NCBI RefSeq assembly: GCF_024497955.1
Contig: NZ_JANHKP010000020.1
Coordinates: 62,001-126,000, forward strand
From: Streptomyces sp. C10-9-1
GTDB lineage: Bacteria > Actinomycetota > Actinomycetes > Streptomycetales > Streptomycetaceae
Direction: 5' to 3'
Length of the DNA stretch: 64,000 bases
Positions 9,262 to 17,819 of the stretch are shown in pieces. Under the pieces are notes generated by a model, which searched no databases, was not told the origin of the DNA, and saw only the letters and a program-made list of their open reading frames with translations. Within the stretch, counting starts at the first letter, position 1; every line of letters begins with the position of its first letter. Made by a program: the position numbers and the translations under genes.

Positions 9262-11613
9262 TCAGCCGCGCAGCGGGCCCTCGCAGCGGAACGCGGAGGT
9301 CCCCGCCGCGCGGCCGGCCCGGACTCCCACCGGACCGAAGGAGCAGTTCATGTCGGCCAGGTTGTCCGCCGCGGGGCGCGCCCGGTCGAGGAGGGAGGCG
9401 TCCACCGCCTCCGCCATGTCCGTGAGGACCCGGTCGGCGCTGCGGGGCTCCGAGAGGCCGGCGCTGATCCGTCCGGTGCAGACGAAGCGCGGACGGCCGG
9501 GGTCCCCGTTGGAAGCGCAGTCGGCGGCGCTGCCGGTGGCCTCGGTGAAGGCCGCGCGCACCTCCGCCGCGGACCCGTACCGCAGCCGGTCCACGGGCGC
9601 ATGGGAGGTGTCCGGGACGAACAGCCCCTCCACCGCGGCGATCTGCTCGTCCAGGAAGCGGTCGTAGCCGCGCTGGAGGGCCGCGTCCGCGCCCGCCCGC
9701 CGCCGCCAGGCGTCGAAGGCCGCCACGTCGCCCGCCCTCAGGTGCGCGTACATCTCGCCCAGCAGGGCGGGCCGGGCGCTCCACAGGTAGGAGAAGAGGG
9801 TGCCTGCGTAGCCGTAGAAGCGGAACCCGTCCCCCGCGTAGGTGGCGCCGAGGATCTGCGCGACGGTCATCCGGGGGCGGCTCGCGGTGTCGGCGGCGAT
9901 GTCGCGCACCAGGGAACGGCGCACGGCGACGCCGTCGTCGCGGGTGGAGCCCGCGAAGAACTCGGCGGTGCCCTCGTCGACGGCCGTGGTCCGGTCGGCG
10001 CGGTACCAGGGGCCTTCGCCGAAGAGGCCCGGGATCGCGTAGCGCCCGTTCAGGTAGTGGGTGTACTCGTGGCGGAACAGCTCCTCCAGGGTGAGCGAGG
10101 AGTCCTGCGGCACGCGCCGCTGGTAGGTGTAGAGGGTGGCACCGCGCTCGATGTAGATGCCGCCGTTGGCGCTGCCCAGCCCGGTGAGCAGCGGGTGGTG
10201 GACCTCGTACTCGGAGCGGGAGGCGTACAGCACCACCGTCAGCACCCCGCCCGGGTCGTCCGCGAGCGGTTCGCTCGTCCCGAGCACCCGGTGGAACTGC
10301 GCGGAGACCTGCTTGGCCGCGTAGTAGAGCCGGTCGACCTGCTTCCGCGGCAGCGCGGTGCGGACCACCACGGCGCCGTTGTCGTAGCGGTCGGTGCGGG
10401 GGAACAGCCGCCGCTCGATGTCCTCCCGGCACACTCCGTGGGGACGGCAGGCGTCGAGGTGGATGAGCCAGGCCGCGAGCGAGGCCCAGGGCCCGCTGCC
10501 CTCGCCCCAGTCGGCGCGCACGGGCTCCAGCAGGGCGCCGAGGTCGGCGGCGACGGACTCCCTCAGCGCCCCGAGCTCGCTGAAGCGCCCGTACTCGGCC
10601 AGGGCCTCGCGCACCAGCCCCTCCCCGTCCGTGCCCTTGAGGTGGGTGTGTCCGGCGAACTCCCTGAAGGCGGCGCGGTATCCGGGGTCCGAGCCCGCGG
10701 CCGCGCGGAAGGCGCCGTCGCCGTCGCCCGGTGACAGGCCGAGGTGGTTGACGGTGAGCCCGGCGCGCACGGCCCCGGCCCAGGCGGGGCCGTGGCGGGT
10801 GCCGGACCGGTCCGGACCCGCCGCCTCCAGCACCCGTCGGACCAGCGGGAGCTGATGGTGGCGCAGCCCCGGGGCACCGGCGGTGTAGAGGACCTCGCGC
10901 AGGATGCGGGCGTTGGACCCGGTGGCGTCGAAGCTGCGGGGAGCGGCGGCGAAGGCGGCCACGGCGCGCCGCACGGCCTCCAGGGTGGGCGGGGCGCCGA
11001 AGTCCGCCTCGGGCCGCGAGGAGGCGTGGTGGGCGACGGCGTGGAGGTAGGTGAAGAGTTCCTCCAGGTGCGAGTCCCCGTGGCCGTCGTGCCCCGGTGA
11101 CAGGGCCTCGGCGCGGCGGGAGGCGGCCTGCACGTGGGCGGCGCCCGTCAGCGGGGCGAGGCGGTCGTCCCAGGTCCACAGCAGGCCGCGCAGGCAGCCT
11201 CCGGCGAGCACGGCGGGGTCGGTGAGGAAGTCCGCCCACGGCTCGGGGCCGAGAGCCGAGACCGCGTCGAGGGTGCAGGGCACGCCCGCGGCGGTGGGCC
11301 GGGGGGCGGTCGTGGGAGCGCTGCCCTGCCCCACGGGGCCCGGGACCCGGCCGTTCCCGGCTCCTTCGGGGGCGGGCAGGGAGCGCACCCGGGGTGCCGC
11401 GGCGCGGTGCTCGGCCCCGTCCCGTCCGGTGCCGCCCCCGTGGTGCGCATGGCCGTCCGCCGGGGAGGCCGCCGCCTCCCGGGGGGCGGGGAGGGCGGCG
11501 GCAGGTGGGGCCGTCCGGGCCGGCGGCGCGGCCGCCTGGGCGGCGGGTCCCAGGAGGGCCGCCCAGGCCGCCGCGGCCGCGACGGAGCTGCGCACTGCTC
11601 GGCTCGGGAACAC
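9262..11613 (-). CDS. secreted M9 family (collagenase-type) metalloprotease
   Basis: 783 residues. The N-terminus has a signal peptide (AAAAWAALLGPAAQA, cleavage about residue 28), then a low-complexity Ala/Pro/His stretch to about residue 100. The zinc site is HEYTH at 515-519 and the third ligand is E547 in DEGTAEFF, exactly 28 residues after the second His, as in M9 collagenases. The region from about 105 to 450 is the activator-type helical domain. No PKD or collagen-binding repeats follow, so it is a minimal form; its natural substrate may not be collagen. GTG start with AGGAG six bases upstream; the longer frame towards 12675 is antisense to DUF5995 and was rejected. Confidence 0.88.
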   Translation of the reverse strand: MFPSRAVRSSVAAAAAWAALLGPAAQAAAPPARTAPPAAALPAPREAAASPADGHAHHGGGTGRDGAEHRAAAPRVRSLPAPEGAGNGRVPGPVGQGSAPTTAPRPTAAGVPCTLDAVSALGPEPWADFLTDPAVLAGGCLRGLLWTWDDRLAPLTGAAHVQAASRRAEALSPGHDGHGDSHLEELFTYLHAVAHHASSRPEADFGAPPTLEAVRRAVAAFAAAPRSFDATGSNARILREVLYTAGAPGLRHHQLPLVRRVLEAAGPDRSGTRHGPAWAGAVRAGLTVNHLGLSPGDGDGAFRAAAGSDPGYRAAFREFAGHTHLKGTDGEGLVREALAEYGRFSELGALRESVAADLGALLEPVRADWGEGSGPWASLAAWLIHLDACRPHGVCREDIERRLFPRTDRYDNGAVVVRTALPRKQVDRLYYAAKQVSAQFHRVLGTSEPLADDPGGVLTVVLYASRSEYEVHHPLLTGLGSANGGIYIERGATLYTYQRRVPQDSSLTLEELFRHEYTHYLNGRYAIPGLFGEGPWYRADRTTAVDEGTAEFFAGSTRDDGVAVRRSLVRDIAADTASRPRMTVAQILGATYAGDGFRFYGYAGTLFSYLWSARPALLGEMYAHLRAGDVAAFDAWRRRAGADAALQRGYDRFLDEQIAAVEGLFVPDTSHAPVDRLRYGSAAEVRAAFTEATGSAADCASNGDPGRPRFVCTGRISAGLSEPRSADRVLTDMAEAVDASLLDRARPAADNLADMNCSFGPVGVRAGRAAGTSAFRCEGPLRG

Positions 11614-11886
11614 CAGCGGCTCCTGCGCGTCAGGGGGCGGGGGTGCGGGCGCGCCCGCACCGCGGGAGCGGAACCGCGGCGCGGCACGCGGTGGCTGACG
11701 CCCCGTGAGCCTACCCGCCGGGTGGTCCGCGGTACGGCAGGCCGGCGGGGAACGGTCCTCCGCGCCGCCGGGCGGTCCGGGCCCCCGCCCGCTCCGCGCG
11801 TACGCGTCCGAGCGGAGGTCCCCCGTTCCGGGGAAGCCGCGGCCCGGCACCGCGGGAAGGCCCCCGGGCCTGGAACCCTGCCTTGC

Positions 11887-12612
11887 ATGGCGCAGACGGA
11901 GCAGCTCCCACGGAGGACCGCGCAGGAGGGCCCGGGACCCTCCGGTACCGGCCCGCAGGTGGACACGGTGGCACGGCGGATGCGGGCGCTGCACGCCCGG
12001 TGGCCTGCGCCGGACGGCCTGGCGGTGTTCAACGGCGTCTATCTGACGGTCACGGAGGAACTGGCGCGCCGGGTGGCCGGCGGCTGGTTCGCCGACCGGC
12101 GGGCGGCCGGCGCCCTGGGGGTGGTCTTCGCCGAGCACTACCTCGACGTGGTGGAGGCCGCCTCCGAGGGCCTGCGGCCCCCCGCGTGCTGGCGGCCGCT
12201 GTTCCAGTTCCGGCGCCACCCCGGCGTACGCCCGGTGCAGTTCGCGCTCGCGGGCATCAACGCGCACATCGGGCACGACCTGCCGCTGGCGGTGGTGGAG
12301 ACCTGCCGGTTGCTCGGTTGCCGTCCGGCCGAGCTGGAGGACGAGTTCGAGCGGGTGGGCGAGGTGCTGGTGCTGCTGGAGGAGCGGGTCCGCGAGGAGC
12401 TGATGCCCGGCCCCGACCTGCTCCAGATCGCCGACCCGCTCACCCACCTCGTGGGCACCTGGTCGCTGGAGCGGGCGCGCCAGGCGGCCTGGTCCGCGGC
12501 GCGGCTGCTCTGGGAGCTGCGGGAACTGCCGGAGCTGGCCGACGAGTTCACCGACCGGCTGGACTCGGGGGTGGGCCTGGTCGGCCGCTGCCTGCTGACC
12601 CCCTGGCGCTGA
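11887..12612 (+). CDS. DUF5995 family protein
   Basis: 241 residues, cytoplasmic, helix-rich. The pattern fits DUF5995: FNGVYLTVTEELARRV near residue 41, FAEHYLDVVEAA near 78, FQFRRHPGVRPVQFALAGINAHIGHDL around 107-135 and an acidic DEFERVGEVLVLLEERV helix near 155. The conserved GxNAHIxHDL stretch with its two His could bind metal, but no activity is known to me. Transcribed away from the collagenase gene across a 273-base gap in which no operator was recognised. Confidence 0.8.
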   Translation: MAQTEQLPRRTAQEGPGPSGTGPQVDTVARRMRALHARWPAPDGLAVFNGVYLTVTEELARRVAGGWFADRRAAGALGVVFAEHYLDVVEAASEGLRPPACWRPLFQFRRHPGVRPVQFALAGINAHIGHDLPLAVVETCRLLGCRPAELEDEFERVGEVLVLLEERVREELMPGPDLLQIADPLTHLVGTWSLERARQAAWSAARLLWELRELPELADEFTDRLDSGVGLVGRCLLTPWR

Positions 12613-12652
12613 GGCGCGCGCCGGGCCCGGTGCCCGCGGGCCCGGTAGCGGA

Positions 12653-12694
12653 CCGCGGCGGCGGACCGCCCGCACAGGGGGTCCGCCGCCGCGG
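12653..12694. terminator. 15-bp hairpin between convergent DUF5995 and oxidase genes
   Basis: CCGCGGCGGCGGACC (12653-12667) pairs perfectly with GGTCCGCCGCCGCGG (12680-12694) over a 12-base loop, located between two convergent stop codons. Confidence 0.75.
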
Positions 12695-12708
12695 GGGAAG
12701 GCGGGTGG

Positions 12709-14433
12709 TCAGTCCTCCGGCAGTTCCACCGGAGCGATCTCGTCGTACAGGTCGCCCGGACCGGGGTTGGTGGGGTCGGTGGCACCGCCGAACTGGCGCA
12801 TCACGCCCCAGACGGCGTTCAGCGCGGTCTGCACGGCGCCCTCGGCCCAGCCCGCCGTCCAGGAGATGTCGTCCCCGGCGAGGAAGATGCCGCGCTTGTC
12901 CTCCGGGAGCCGGTCCTGCATGAAGTGGGTGAACAGCCGCCGCTGGTAGCGGTAGTGGCCCGGCAGGTTCGCCTTGAACGCGCCCATGAAGTAGGGCTCG
13001 TTCTCCCAGGAGACGGTGACCGGGTTGCCGATCACATGGCTGCGGATGTCGACGTCCGGGTAGATCTCGCCGAGCGACTTCAGCATGACCTCCATCCGCT
13101 CCCCGGCGGACAGCGGCAGCCACTTGAGGCTGTCGTCGCACCAGGTGTACGAGAGGCAGATCACGGCGGGCCGGTCCGGCCCGTCGTCGAGCAGGTAGGT
13201 GCCGCGGGTCATCCGGTCGGTCAGCGTCATCGACATGGTGTCGCGCCCGGTGGCCGGGTCCTTGTCGAGCCAGAAGGGCCGGTCGACCGGCACGAACAGC
13301 TTGGAGGACTCCATGTAGTGGGTGCGCTCCATCGCCGTCCAGTGGTCGATGGGGAAGAGCGAGTCGTCGCACGCGATCTTGGAGAGCAGCATCCAGGACT
13401 GCGCCGTGAACACGGCGGCGCGGTAGGTGCGGATGTCGCCGGAGGCGTCCGTGACGGTGATCCGGTTGCCGGCCGTGCGGTCGAGCCGGGTGACGGCCGG
13501 ACGGGGGTCGCCGCCGTGCAGCGAGGAGAGCGAGGTGCCTTCGGGCCAGTGCACGATCTTCCCCGGCTCGCGCTCCCACAGGCGCAGCGGGAGCTGCTGG
13601 CTGCCCTCGACGATGCCGCGGTGGTGGTCGTCCGCCTCGGTGTAGACGACGCGCAGGATCTCCAGGATGGAGTTGGGGAAGTCGGTGTCCCAGCCGCCGG
13701 TGCCGAAGCCGACCTGGCCGAAGATCTCGCGGTGCCGGAAGGACTTGAAGGACTCCGCCTCGCACAGGAAGCCGTAGAAGGTCTGGTTGTCCAGCTTCTC
13801 CACGAGGCGGGCCCAGATCTCGCGGATGCGCGGCACGTCGCGCTCGCGCATGGCCCGGTTCATGTCGGAGAAGTCCGCGCCCTCCTCCAGGCAGGCGTTC
13901 CACGCGTCCATCACGTCGCGGTACACCTGGGGGAGGTCGTCGATGGTCTCCGCGTAGTGGGACTCGCCCTTGAGGTCCACCACGGTGGAGGGGGTGTCCG
14001 GGGCGAGAGGGTTGGGGAAGGGGCGGGTCGTCAGGCCCACCAGGTCGATGTAGTGCTGCAGCGCGGTGGAGGACGGCGGGAAGCGCATGGCGCCCATCTC
14101 GGCGGTGAGTCCCTCGGCGCCGGTCCCCTCGAAGCCGACGGTCCGCAGGCGGCCGCCGATGCGGTCGGCCTCGTAGACGACCGGCCGCAGGCCCATCTTC
14201 ATCAGCTCGTAGGCGGTGACGATGCCGGAGAGGCCGCCGCCGATGACCGCGACCTCGCTGCCGTGCTCGGTGGCGGGGATCTGCCCGAGACCGGCCGGGT
14301 GGGCGAGGAAGTCGTCGTAGGCGTAGGGGAAGTCCGGACCGAACATGGTGATCGGCGGCAGGGGCCGCCCCTGGCCGGCGGCCGGGGAGGCGTCGGTGTG
14401 CGGGACGGCGGTGGTGGGCACCGTGGACGTCAT
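12709..14433 (-). CDS. flavin amine oxidase / amino-acid 2-monooxygenase-like (IaaM/PAO type)
   Basis: 574 residues. The Rossmann FAD motif VIGGGLSGIVTAYELMKMG lies at residues 64-82, followed by the ribose-binding Glu (VVYEADRIGGRLRT, E88) and a second GG-doublet region. The substrate domain includes GAMRFPPSSTALQHY. The C-terminal FAD contact is FLAGDDISWTAGWAEGA near residue 520. The length and the NSILEILRVVYTEADDHHRG block resemble bacterial tryptophan 2-monooxygenase/phenylalanine 2-monooxygenase rather than short monoamine oxidases. Those enzymes turn an aromatic L-amino acid into the amide by oxidative decarboxylation; a plain deaminating L-amino-acid oxidase is the alternative. The ATG follows AAGGAG. 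It is downstream of an amidase-like gene (88-base gap), which favours the amide-forming reaction. Confidence 0.8.
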   Translation of the reverse strand: MTSTVPTTAVPHTDASPAAGQGRPLPPITMFGPDFPYAYDDFLAHPAGLGQIPATEHGSEVAVIGGGLSGIVTAYELMKMGLRPVVYEADRIGGRLRTVGFEGTGAEGLTAEMGAMRFPPSSTALQHYIDLVGLTTRPFPNPLAPDTPSTVVDLKGESHYAETIDDLPQVYRDVMDAWNACLEEGADFSDMNRAMRERDVPRIREIWARLVEKLDNQTFYGFLCEAESFKSFRHREIFGQVGFGTGGWDTDFPNSILEILRVVYTEADDHHRGIVEGSQQLPLRLWEREPGKIVHWPEGTSLSSLHGGDPRPAVTRLDRTAGNRITVTDASGDIRTYRAAVFTAQSWMLLSKIACDDSLFPIDHWTAMERTHYMESSKLFVPVDRPFWLDKDPATGRDTMSMTLTDRMTRGTYLLDDGPDRPAVICLSYTWCDDSLKWLPLSAGERMEVMLKSLGEIYPDVDIRSHVIGNPVTVSWENEPYFMGAFKANLPGHYRYQRRLFTHFMQDRLPEDKRGIFLAGDDISWTAGWAEGAVQTALNAVWGVMRQFGGATDPTNPGPGDLYDEIAPVELPED

Positions 14434-14521
14434 GGGGTACGGGCTCCTTGCGCGGGGGTGAAGCGGTGGGGCGGTGGGCGTCCGGCCGGGGCGGACCGGG
14501 TGCGGGCGGGTCCGGGTCGGG

Positions 14522-15319
14522 TCAGGTGAGCGAGCCGTACAGGCCGGGCCTGCGGTCGAGGAGGTAGGGATTGGTGCGGCGGGAGGCGGCGAGGAACTCG
14601 GGGTCCACCTCGCCGACGACGAGTTCCTCGCCCCGCCCGGCGCGGGCGCGCACGGTGCCGTCGGGGCCGGCCAGCGAGCTGAGGCCGACGAACTCGAACT
14701 CGCCCTCCGGACCGGTGCGGTTGACGTAGGCGAGGTACATCTGGTTCTCGAAGGCCCGCACCGGGATCACGGACTCGGCGACGAACTGGAAGGGGTGCAT
14801 CTGCGCGGTGGGCACCAGCAGGAGGTCCGTGCCGGCCAGCGCGTGGGCCCGCACGTTCTCGGGGAACTCCACGTCGTAGCAGATGAGCAGCCCGACGCGG
14901 ACGCCGTCCAGCTCGGCCTGGACGACCGGCCGGTCGCCGGGGGTGAAGTGCTCCTGCTCGAAGCAGCCGAAGAGGTGGGTCTTGCGGTAGTTGGCCAGGC
15001 GGGTGCCGTCGGGGCCGATCAGCTGGGCGGAGTTGTGGACCAGCTCGCCCGAGCGCTCGGGGTACCCGTAGTGGACGGCGAGGCCGTGGCGCACCGCGAT
15101 CTCCGCGACGGCGGCCGCGCCGGGCCCGTCGGCCGGTTCCGCCAGCCGGGGGACCGCGTCCCCGATCGCGTATCCGGTGAGGAACAGCTCGGGGCAGACC
15201 AGCAGCCCGGCGCCGGCCTCGGCGGCACGCGCGGCGGCCTCGTCCAGCACCTTCAGGTTCGCGGCGACGTCACCGGGCCTACCGGAACTCTGGAGCAGGG
15301 CGGTGCGCAACGGCGGCAT
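14522..15319 (-). CDS. carbon-nitrogen hydrolase (nitrilase superfamily amidase)
   Basis: 265 residues. The catalytic triad of the nitrilase superfamily is intact: E44 in LLVCPELFLTGY, K113 in YRKTHLFG and C147 in LLICYDVEFPE. Superfamily members hydrolyse amides, carbamoyl groups or nitriles. The sequence around CYDVEFPE points to an aliphatic-amidase/omega-amidase-like branch rather than a true nitrilase. It lies directly upstream of the FAD oxidase on the same strand, so the inferred role is hydrolysis of the amide that the oxidase releases, giving the carboxylic acid and ammonia. Three TTGCGC-type motifs lie 85-160 bases upstream. Substrate assignment is inference. Confidence 0.85.
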   Translation of the reverse strand: MPPLRTALLQSSGRPGDVAANLKVLDEAAARAAEAGAGLLVCPELFLTGYAIGDAVPRLAEPADGPGAAAVAEIAVRHGLAVHYGYPERSGELVHNSAQLIGPDGTRLANYRKTHLFGCFEQEHFTPGDRPVVQAELDGVRVGLLICYDVEFPENVRAHALAGTDLLLVPTAQMHPFQFVAESVIPVRAFENQMYLAYVNRTGPEGEFEFVGLSSLAGPDGTVRARAGRGEELVVGEVDPEFLAASRRTNPYLLDRRPGLYGSLT

Positions 15320-15403
15320 GGGTGACCTCGGACGGGGCGGGAGGTGTACGGGAGACGTCTACGACGGTACGGTCCGGGGTTCTGCGCGGACAAGGCGCCA
15401 GCG

Positions 15404-15463
15404 TTGCGCGCTTCCGGGCGATCCGTTGCGCGCTTTCGGGCTGCGGCGGCGATTCGTTGCGCC
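15404..15463. promoter_or_regulatory. repeated TTGCGCGCTTYCGG motifs upstream of amidase-oxidase genes
   Basis: TTGCGCGCTTCCGG (15404-15417) and TTGCGCGCTTTCGG (15426-15439) are 22 bases apart, two helical turns, with a shorter third copy TTGCGCC at 15457. The first 13 bases recur exactly upstream of the amino-acid permease (17725-17737). Since an Lrp/AsnC regulator is encoded between the two sites, these are probable binding sites for it. The rest of this 276-base gap is GC-rich with no gene seen. Confidence 0.6.
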
Positions 15464-15595
15464 CCCGCCCGCCTCCGCGGCTCCCGCCGCTCCCCCGGCG
15501 CCTCCGGGCGCCCTCCGCGGCCGCCGACCGGGCGGGACCGGCCCGGCCGGCGGCCGCCGGGCGGCGCGCGCCAAGCGGGACGTGCCGGACGCGGC

Positions 15596-16051
15596 CTAGG
15601 CGGGAGACCCGGAGGAGAAGCGGCGCAGCAGCGGCGAGAGGACCAGGACGGACTTGGTGCGCTCCACGAAGGGTTCGCCGGCGATCCGCTCCAGCACGCG
15701 CTCGAAGTGGCGCATGTCGGAGGAGAAGACCTGCACCACGGCGTCCGCGTCACCGGTCACGGTGGACGCGGACACCACCTCCGGGTACCGCTCCAGGCCC
15801 CGCCTGATGTCGTCCGGGGAGGTGTTGTGGCGGCAGAAGATCTCGACGAAGCCCTCGGTCTCCCAGCCGAGCGCGGCGGGGTCGACGCGCACCGTGAACC
15901 CGGTGATGGCGCCCTCCGCCCTCAGCCGGTCCACCCTCCGCTTGACGGCGGGGGCCGAGAGTCCGACCGCCTGCCCGATGTCGGCGTAGCTGCGGCGGGC
16001 GTCCTCGGCGAGGGCGTGGACGATGCGTTCGTCGAGATCGTTCAGTCGCAC
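15596..16051 (-). CDS. Lrp/AsnC family transcriptional regulator
   Basis: 151 residues. An N-terminal helix-turn-helix (RSYADIGQAVGLSAPAVKRRVDRLRAEG, residues about 20-47) is followed by the ligand-binding RAM domain (from about residue 65, with VVSASTVTGDADAVVQVF near residue 92). GTG start. It sits ten bases downstream of the amino-acid permease stop, so permease and regulator form one unit, and it faces the amidase-oxidase unit across a 276-base gap. Lrp/AsnC proteins sense amino acids, which fits the neighbours. The presence of the same 13-base motif before both units suggests this protein controls both. Confidence 0.93.
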   Translation of the reverse strand: MRLNDLDERIVHALAEDARRSYADIGQAVGLSAPAVKRRVDRLRAEGAITGFTVRVDPAALGWETEGFVEIFCRHNTSPDDIRRGLERYPEVVSASTVTGDADAVVQVFSSDMRHFERVLERIAGEPFVERTKSVLVLSPLLRRFSSGSPA

Positions 16052-16061
16052 TGCGGGTGGG

Positions 16062-17528
16062 TCACTTCTCTGCGGAGGCGAGTCGGGAGCGGCGGAGGCC
16101 GTACAGGAAGTAGAACACGAGCCCGGCGATCATCCAGAGCGCGAACACCGCCCAGGTGGCGCCCGGGAGGCTCAGCATCATCCAGGCGCAGAAGCCGAAG
16201 CCGAGCACCGGGGTGAGCGGGAAGAGCATCACCCGGAAGGTGCGGGGCATGTCCGGGCGGGTGTAGCGCAGGATGACGACCGCGACGTTGACGAGCGCGA
16301 AGGCGAAGAGGGTGCCGATGCTGGTGGCGTTGGCCAGTTCGCCGAGCGGGACGGTGGCGGCGAGCACGCCGCAGAAGAGCGAGACGATCACCGTGTTGGC
16401 GCGCGGGGCACCGGTACGGGGGTTGACCCGGGCGAAGACCTTGGGCACCAGGCCGTCGCGGGACATCGCGAACAGGATGCGGGTCTGGCCGAAGAGCACG
16501 GCGAAGACCACGCTGGCGATGGCGACCACCGCACCGGCCGCCAGGACGGTGCTCCACACGCTGTGCCCGGTGACGTCCTCCATGATCCGCGCCAGGGCGG
16601 CCTCGGAGCCCTCGAAGTCCTGCCAGGGCATGGCACCCACGGCGACGAGCGCGACCAGGCAGTAGAGCACCGTGACGATCAGCAGCGAGAGCATGATGGC
16701 CCGGGGCAGGTCGCGCTTGGGGTTGGCGGCCTCCTCGCCGGCGGTGGAGGCGGCGTCGAAGCCGATGTAGGAGAAGAACAGGGTGGCCGCCGCGGCGCTG
16801 ATCCCCGTGATGCCGAGCGGGGCCAGGGGGGTGTAGTTGCCCGCCTTGATGCCGAGGAAGCCGATGCCGCAGAAGAGCAGCAGGGTGACGATCTTCACCA
16901 CGACCATGGCCGCGTTGACGCGGGCGCTCTCCTTGGCTCCGCCCATCAGGAAGACCATCGCCAGGAGCACCACGACCAGCGCGGGGAGGTTGACGACGCC
17001 GCCCTCCCCGAGCGGAGCGGCGACCGCGTCCGGGATGGTGACGCCGAGGGTGCCGTGCAGGAGTTCGTCGAGGTACTCGCCCCAGCCGACGGCCACGGCG
17101 GCGACGGACACGCCGTACTCCAGGATCAGGCACCAGCCGCAGATCCAGGCGACGAGCTCGCCCATGGTCGCGTAGGAGTACGAGTAGGAGGAGCCGGACA
17201 CGGGGATGGAGCCGGCGAGTTCGGCGTACGACAGGGCCGAGAAGAGCGCGGTCAGCCCGGCGAGGACGAAGGAGACCGCGACGGCCGGGCCGGCCAGCGG
17301 GGTGGCCTCGCCGAGCACCACGAAGATGCCGGTGCCCAGGGTGGCCCCGATGCTGATCATGGTCAGCTGCCACATGGAGAGCGATCGGCGAAGGCTGCCG
17401 CCCTCGCCCTGCCCGCCCTCGGCCACCAGCTCCTCCACGGGCTTGCGCCGCATCAGCCGGGTGCCGAGTCCGCCGGGCGGGCGGGGCGGGGTCTTCGTGG
17501 CGGTCGGCGCTGCGCCGTGGTCCAGCAC
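16062..17528 (-). CDS. APC-family amino acid permease
   Basis: 488 residues with about 12 membrane helices. The first helix carries the substrate-binding GATLGTGIFVVLGEA (about residue 65); helix 2-3 includes FSALSYAELAGSIPVSGSSY, typical of the cationic/APA subgroup of the amino acid-polyamine-organocation superfamily. The helix-6 region reads FFSYIGFDAASTAGEEAANP, also a family hallmark. The start is GTG at 17528 with AAGGAG seven bases upstream; a longer in-frame N-terminus to 17600 lacks a ribosome binding site. It is cotranscribed with the Lrp regulator and probably imports the amino acid used by the nearby oxidase. Confidence 0.9.
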   Translation of the reverse strand: MLDHGAAPTATKTPPRPPGGLGTRLMRRKPVEELVAEGGQGEGGSLRRSLSMWQLTMISIGATLGTGIFVVLGEATPLAGPAVAVSFVLAGLTALFSALSYAELAGSIPVSGSSYSYSYATMGELVAWICGWCLILEYGVSVAAVAVGWGEYLDELLHGTLGVTIPDAVAAPLGEGGVVNLPALVVVLLAMVFLMGGAKESARVNAAMVVVKIVTLLLFCGIGFLGIKAGNYTPLAPLGITGISAAAATLFFSYIGFDAASTAGEEAANPKRDLPRAIMLSLLIVTVLYCLVALVAVGAMPWQDFEGSEAALARIMEDVTGHSVWSTVLAAGAVVAIASVVFAVLFGQTRILFAMSRDGLVPKVFARVNPRTGAPRANTVIVSLFCGVLAATVPLGELANATSIGTLFAFALVNVAVVILRYTRPDMPRTFRVMLFPLTPVLGFGFCAWMMLSLPGATWAVFALWMIAGLVFYFLYGLRRSRLASAEK

Positions 17529-17701
17529 GCGGGGGCTCCTTGATCGCTGCGGGTCGGCGAGGGGGACCCACGGCGGCCGGCGCGAGGGCGTGGTGAACAC
17601 GCCCCGCGAAGGGGGACAGGACCGCCGAGCTGACGGTCACCGCCACGCCTGGTACGAGGCCTGAGCCTACGAGTACGCAGGTCACGGCCGGAATGCACCA
17701 T

Positions 17702-17776
17702 TATTGCTCATCCGCGGACGATCATTGCGCGCTTCCGCCGGATGCGGGTATGCGTTGCGCCGCACAATGCGGCGCA
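17702..17776. promoter_or_regulatory. operator-like array upstream of the permease
   Basis: A degenerate copy TTGCTCATCCG (17704), an exact TTGCGCGCTTCCG (17725-17737, shared with 15404-15416) and a perfect palindrome TGCGCCGCA-CAA-TGCGGCGCA (17756-17776) lie about 10 and 30 bases apart. The region is comparatively AT-rich (CCATTATTGCTCAT) and separates the permease from the divergent anti-sigma gene. Probable Lrp/AsnC sites; the palindrome could also serve the anti-sigma gene. Confidence 0.6.
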
Positions 17777-17819
17777 CCGACGGGGATGAACCGGCGGCGG
17801 CGGGGTAGGCGACGGGACG

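Noticed and set aside
5096..9667. 1523-codon open frame on the plus strand
   Set aside because: Composition is Arg/Gly/Pro/Ala noise typical of high-GC shadow frames; it overlaps the end of the chitinase, the ROK regulator and the MFS gene in other frames, and has no motif.
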